A stretch of 15,756 bases of DNA from positions 1-15,756 of the forward strand of contig CAUCXP010000013.1 of the NCBI GenBank assembly GCA_958446785.1, given 5' to 3'. The translations under genes and the position numbers were made by a program. The notes beneath the pieces are model-generated. The model was not told where the DNA came from. It saw only the letters and a list, made by a program, of their open reading frames with translations, and did no database searches. Shown piece after piece: positions 14,254 through 15,756 of this stretch. The first letter of the stretch is position 1. Each line of letters begins with the position of its first letter. The DNA comes from an uncultured Collinsella sp. (GTDB taxonomy: Bacteria > Actinomycetota > Coriobacteriia > Coriobacteriales > Coriobacteriaceae).

Positions 14254-14400
14254 GAATGCCCGGGGGTCGGATCCCGGGCATTTAACAAAAGCTGAAAACT
14301 AGGCCACCCGCGCTCCCAAACATTTACGCGGGATGCGTCATTTTCTATTGACATTGTATCCCGAATCGCCCAGCCGATCTGGGACATTTTGAAAACTCAA
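14150..14400 (+). repeat. Tandem duplication, copy 2 (about 251 bp)
   Basis: Direct repeat of 13672-13920, 478-480 bp downstream. It spans the 3' two-thirds of the 49-aa gene, its terminator, the CCCGCG...CGCGGG hairpin and the conserved ATTGTATCCCGAATCGCC block (from 14353). It ends just before the regulatory region of the toxin-antitoxin pair. Confidence 0.9.
14255..14282. terminator. GC-rich hairpin after the 49-aa gene, copy 2
   Basis: AATGCCCGGG (14255-14264) and CCCGGGCATT (14273-14282) pair perfectly around loop GGTCGGAT. On the minus strand it is followed by CTTATTT. It probably ends the small gene's mRNA. Confidence 0.7.
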
Positions 14401-14420
14401 ATATGGGCTTAGGCGCGAAC

Positions 14421-14471
14421 GGAATCTCGTTAATTCCGAAAATTATGTATAATTCCAATATAAACTGGAAT
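14421..14471 (+). promoter_or_regulatory. Promoter and repeated GGAAT/ATTCC operator of the toxin-antitoxin pair
   Basis: A consensus TATAAT lies at 14448-14453; no good -35 is visible. GGAAT (14421-14425) and ATTCC (14433-14437) form one inverted pair; ATTCCA (14452-14457) and TGGAAT (14466-14471) form a second, overlapping the -10. TAATTCC also recurs directly at 14431 and 14450, 19 bp apart. Such an array is expected where the antitoxin represses its own operon. Confidence 0.55.
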
Positions 14472-14483
14472 CGAACGAAAATA

Positions 14484-15452
14484 ATGGAAATGAACGAAGC
14501 GCTAATCTACTTACAAGAAGCACTAGGCCTCTCCGCCAAGGCCAGAACTTGGCCTGGATCCGCACGTTTGCCGCTGCATCTGCGGGCGATTGGGGTCCGC
14601 GCTGTTGACGCAAACGGTTTTTCGTTTTTGCTTGCAAGCTTGCCTACTGGCGTCGGGCTTCCCGAGGCTAAGAGAGTCTATAGTCAGCTAGCCTTGCGCG
14701 CGGAGACTCCTGTTGTCGTTTCGTTTCCTGATGCCGATGCACGTCAGCGCAAAGCATTGGTCGCACAAGGGATTCCCTTTGTCTGCCCCGGTAGACAGGC
14801 TTTTCTTCCATTTATGGGCACAGCTTGCACGGAGAGGGGCGGTGCCCGGTTTCGCAATCACGCGACCAAGATGTCACCCAACGCACAGGCTGCCGCAATC
14901 TGGGGAGCAGCCCAGGAGCCATATCGTCCCTATGACCTTTGTCGTGCGCTTGGGATTTCGGCAAGCCGCGCGAGTGAGGCCATAACCGAGCTTGTTGACA
15001 GGGGGCTCGCGAGGCGCGAGCGTCGCGAGCGACGTGTCGTCGTGTTCCCTGTTGCCGTTGATCTTCTGCTTAGCGAGCACATGGCAGAGCTCTCCTCGCC
15101 TGTCTCGAAGGTCTTTTTTGCAAGGAAGACGCCGCAGATCGACTATCTTGTTGACGCCGGGGAGACGGCGCTCGCTGCGCGTTCGATGCTCGCTGCGCCG
15201 GGCATGGAACAAAAGGCCGTCTTAAGAAGTACATGGCGTCAACTGAGCGACCTCGAAGTCGCAGACGGGGAGTTGCCGGATAACGAGACGGCGATGATCC
15301 AAGTGTGGCGCTATGCACCCGTGTTTGCCGACTCCTCCCGTGTCGACAACATTTCGCTTGCGCTATCTTTGGCGGCAATCGACGATGAGCGAATTCAGCT
15401 CGAAGTCGATCGCATGTTTGGAAAGGAATATCCATGGCAAGAAGCGCTGTAG
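14484..15452 (+). CDS. Winged-helix regulator, probable antitoxin of a type IV (AbiE-like) pair
   Basis: From ATG 14484 the product is 322 aa. The N-terminal 110 residues contain VVVSFPDADARQRKALVAQG then GIPFVCPGRQAFLPFMG, a pattern I associate with MarR-type regulators paired with nucleotidyltransferases. A winged helix lies at about 145-190 (YDLCRALGISASRASEAITE, then LVDRGLARRE with RVVVFPV as the wing). The C-terminal 130 residues are not recognised. The start is uncertain: ATG 14403 and 14445 lie upstream of or inside the TATAAT promoter, so 14484 or 14490 is more likely, though the ribosome binding site is weak. It overlaps the next gene by 19 nt, which implies coupled translation. By analogy with AbiEi it would repress the operon and neutralise the partner; that is inference. 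Confidence 0.65.
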   Translation: MEMNEALIYLQEALGLSAKARTWPGSARLPLHLRAIGVRAVDANGFSFLLASLPTGVGLPEAKRVYSQLALRAETPVVVSFPDADARQRKALVAQGIPFVCPGRQAFLPFMGTACTERGGARFRNHATKMSPNAQAAAIWGAAQEPYRPYDLCRALGISASRASEAITELVDRGLARRERRERRVVVFPVAVDLLLSEHMAELSSPVSKVFFARKTPQIDYLVDAGETALAARSMLAAPGMEQKAVLRSTWRQLSDLEVADGELPDNETAMIQVWRYAPVFADSSRVDNISLALSLAAIDDERIQLEVDRMFGKEYPWQEAL

Positions 15453-15756
15453 AAGGTCTCCAAGAATTTCAGCAGCATATGCAAGAAGCTGAAGGATCGT
15501 ATGCCCTTATCGGCGGCACGGCATGCGACATTTTGCTCGCGGAGGCGGGACTTCCGTTTAGGGCGACTCACGATTTTGATGTGGTAATTGTCGCCGATGA
15601 CCGGTTGCCTCAGACGGCAGAAGCTATATGGACTTTGGTGCGTGATGGCGGTTACCGCTGCGGCTGGGGCGAAGGCAAAGGCTCATGTTTTTATCGGTTT
15701 ACAGAGCCTAAGAGGCCGGGTTACCCCCATATGATCGAACTCTTCGCGAAGTGCCC
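15434..15756 (+). CDS. AbiEii/AbiGii-type nucleotidyltransferase, probable toxin (3' end outside window)
   Basis: ATG 15434 follows AAGGA (15423-15427) and the frame is open for 107 codons to the window edge. It shows the minimal nucleotidyltransferase signature: ALIGGTACDIL (G27-G28, helix after), then FRATHDFDVVIV with metal-binding D47 and D49. In AbiEii and related enzymes this GG...D-x-D core transfers nucleotides to a target such as tRNA and inhibits growth. The overlap with the winged-helix gene fits a two-gene toxin-antitoxin or phage-defence cassette. The catalytic C-terminal half cannot be seen, so the exact subfamily is open; a housekeeping or inactive nucleotidyltransferase relative is the alternative. 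Confidence 0.75.
   Translation, partial: MARSAVEGLQEFQQHMQEAEGSYALIGGTACDILLAEAGLPFRATHDFDVVIVADDRLPQTAEAIWTLVRDGGYRCGWGEGKGSCFYRFTEPKRPGYPHMIELFAKC

Overview
The window looks like chromosomal DNA from a high-GC, Gram-positive gut actinobacterium of the Coriobacteriia, most likely Collinsella or a close relative. This rests on the GC-rich coding sequence, the LPXTG-type pilins built of isopeptide domains, Cof-type HAD and MFS genes of the expected style, and palindromic intergenic repeats that I associate with Collinsella. The genus assignment is inference from memory, not from a search.

Layout. (1) 1-761: the 3' part of a frameshifted gene with an endonuclease-like C-terminal domain. (2) 995-3353: a molybdenum-cofactor operon, moaA followed 4 nt later by a MoaC-MobB fusion; together they make cyclic pyranopterin monophosphate and supply a GTP-binding step of nucleotide attachment. 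(3) 3412-4899: an MFS transporter behind a promoter that is embedded in a palindrome. (4) 5141-5962: a Cof-type HAD phosphatase with a strong terminator. The gaps between blocks 1-4 carry two interspersed palindrome families (a 61-bp element in two opposite orientations and a CCACCACAAAGG element in three copies) and a 41-bp palindrome.

(5) 6049-13634: a sortase-dependent pilus locus. A 450-nt AT-richer leader with palindromes and a promoter precedes a 1146-aa beta-helix/FctA-type tip adhesin, a translationally coupled 551-aa minor pilin, and a 594-aa major pilin, followed by a strong terminator. No sortase gene is in the window. The adhesin reading frame contains a run of nine G at codons 58-61; a gain or loss of one G stops translation within a few codons. 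A run of nine C lies between the minor and major pilin genes. This arrangement suggests phase-variable pili and is the most interesting signal here.

(6) 13672-14400: a tandem duplication of about 250 bp. The second copy holds the 3' end of an intact 49-aa small membrane-protein gene, a GC-rich bidirectional terminator and a conserved non-coding tail; the first copy holds only a start-less, stop-less remnant. A type I toxin-antitoxin-like module is one speculative reading.

(7) 14421-15756: a probable type IV toxin-antitoxin pair. A winged-helix regulator (AbiEi-like role) overlaps by 19 nt an AbiEii-type nucleotidyltransferase that runs off the window, and GGAAT/ATTCC repeats around a TATAAT box look like an autoregulatory operator.
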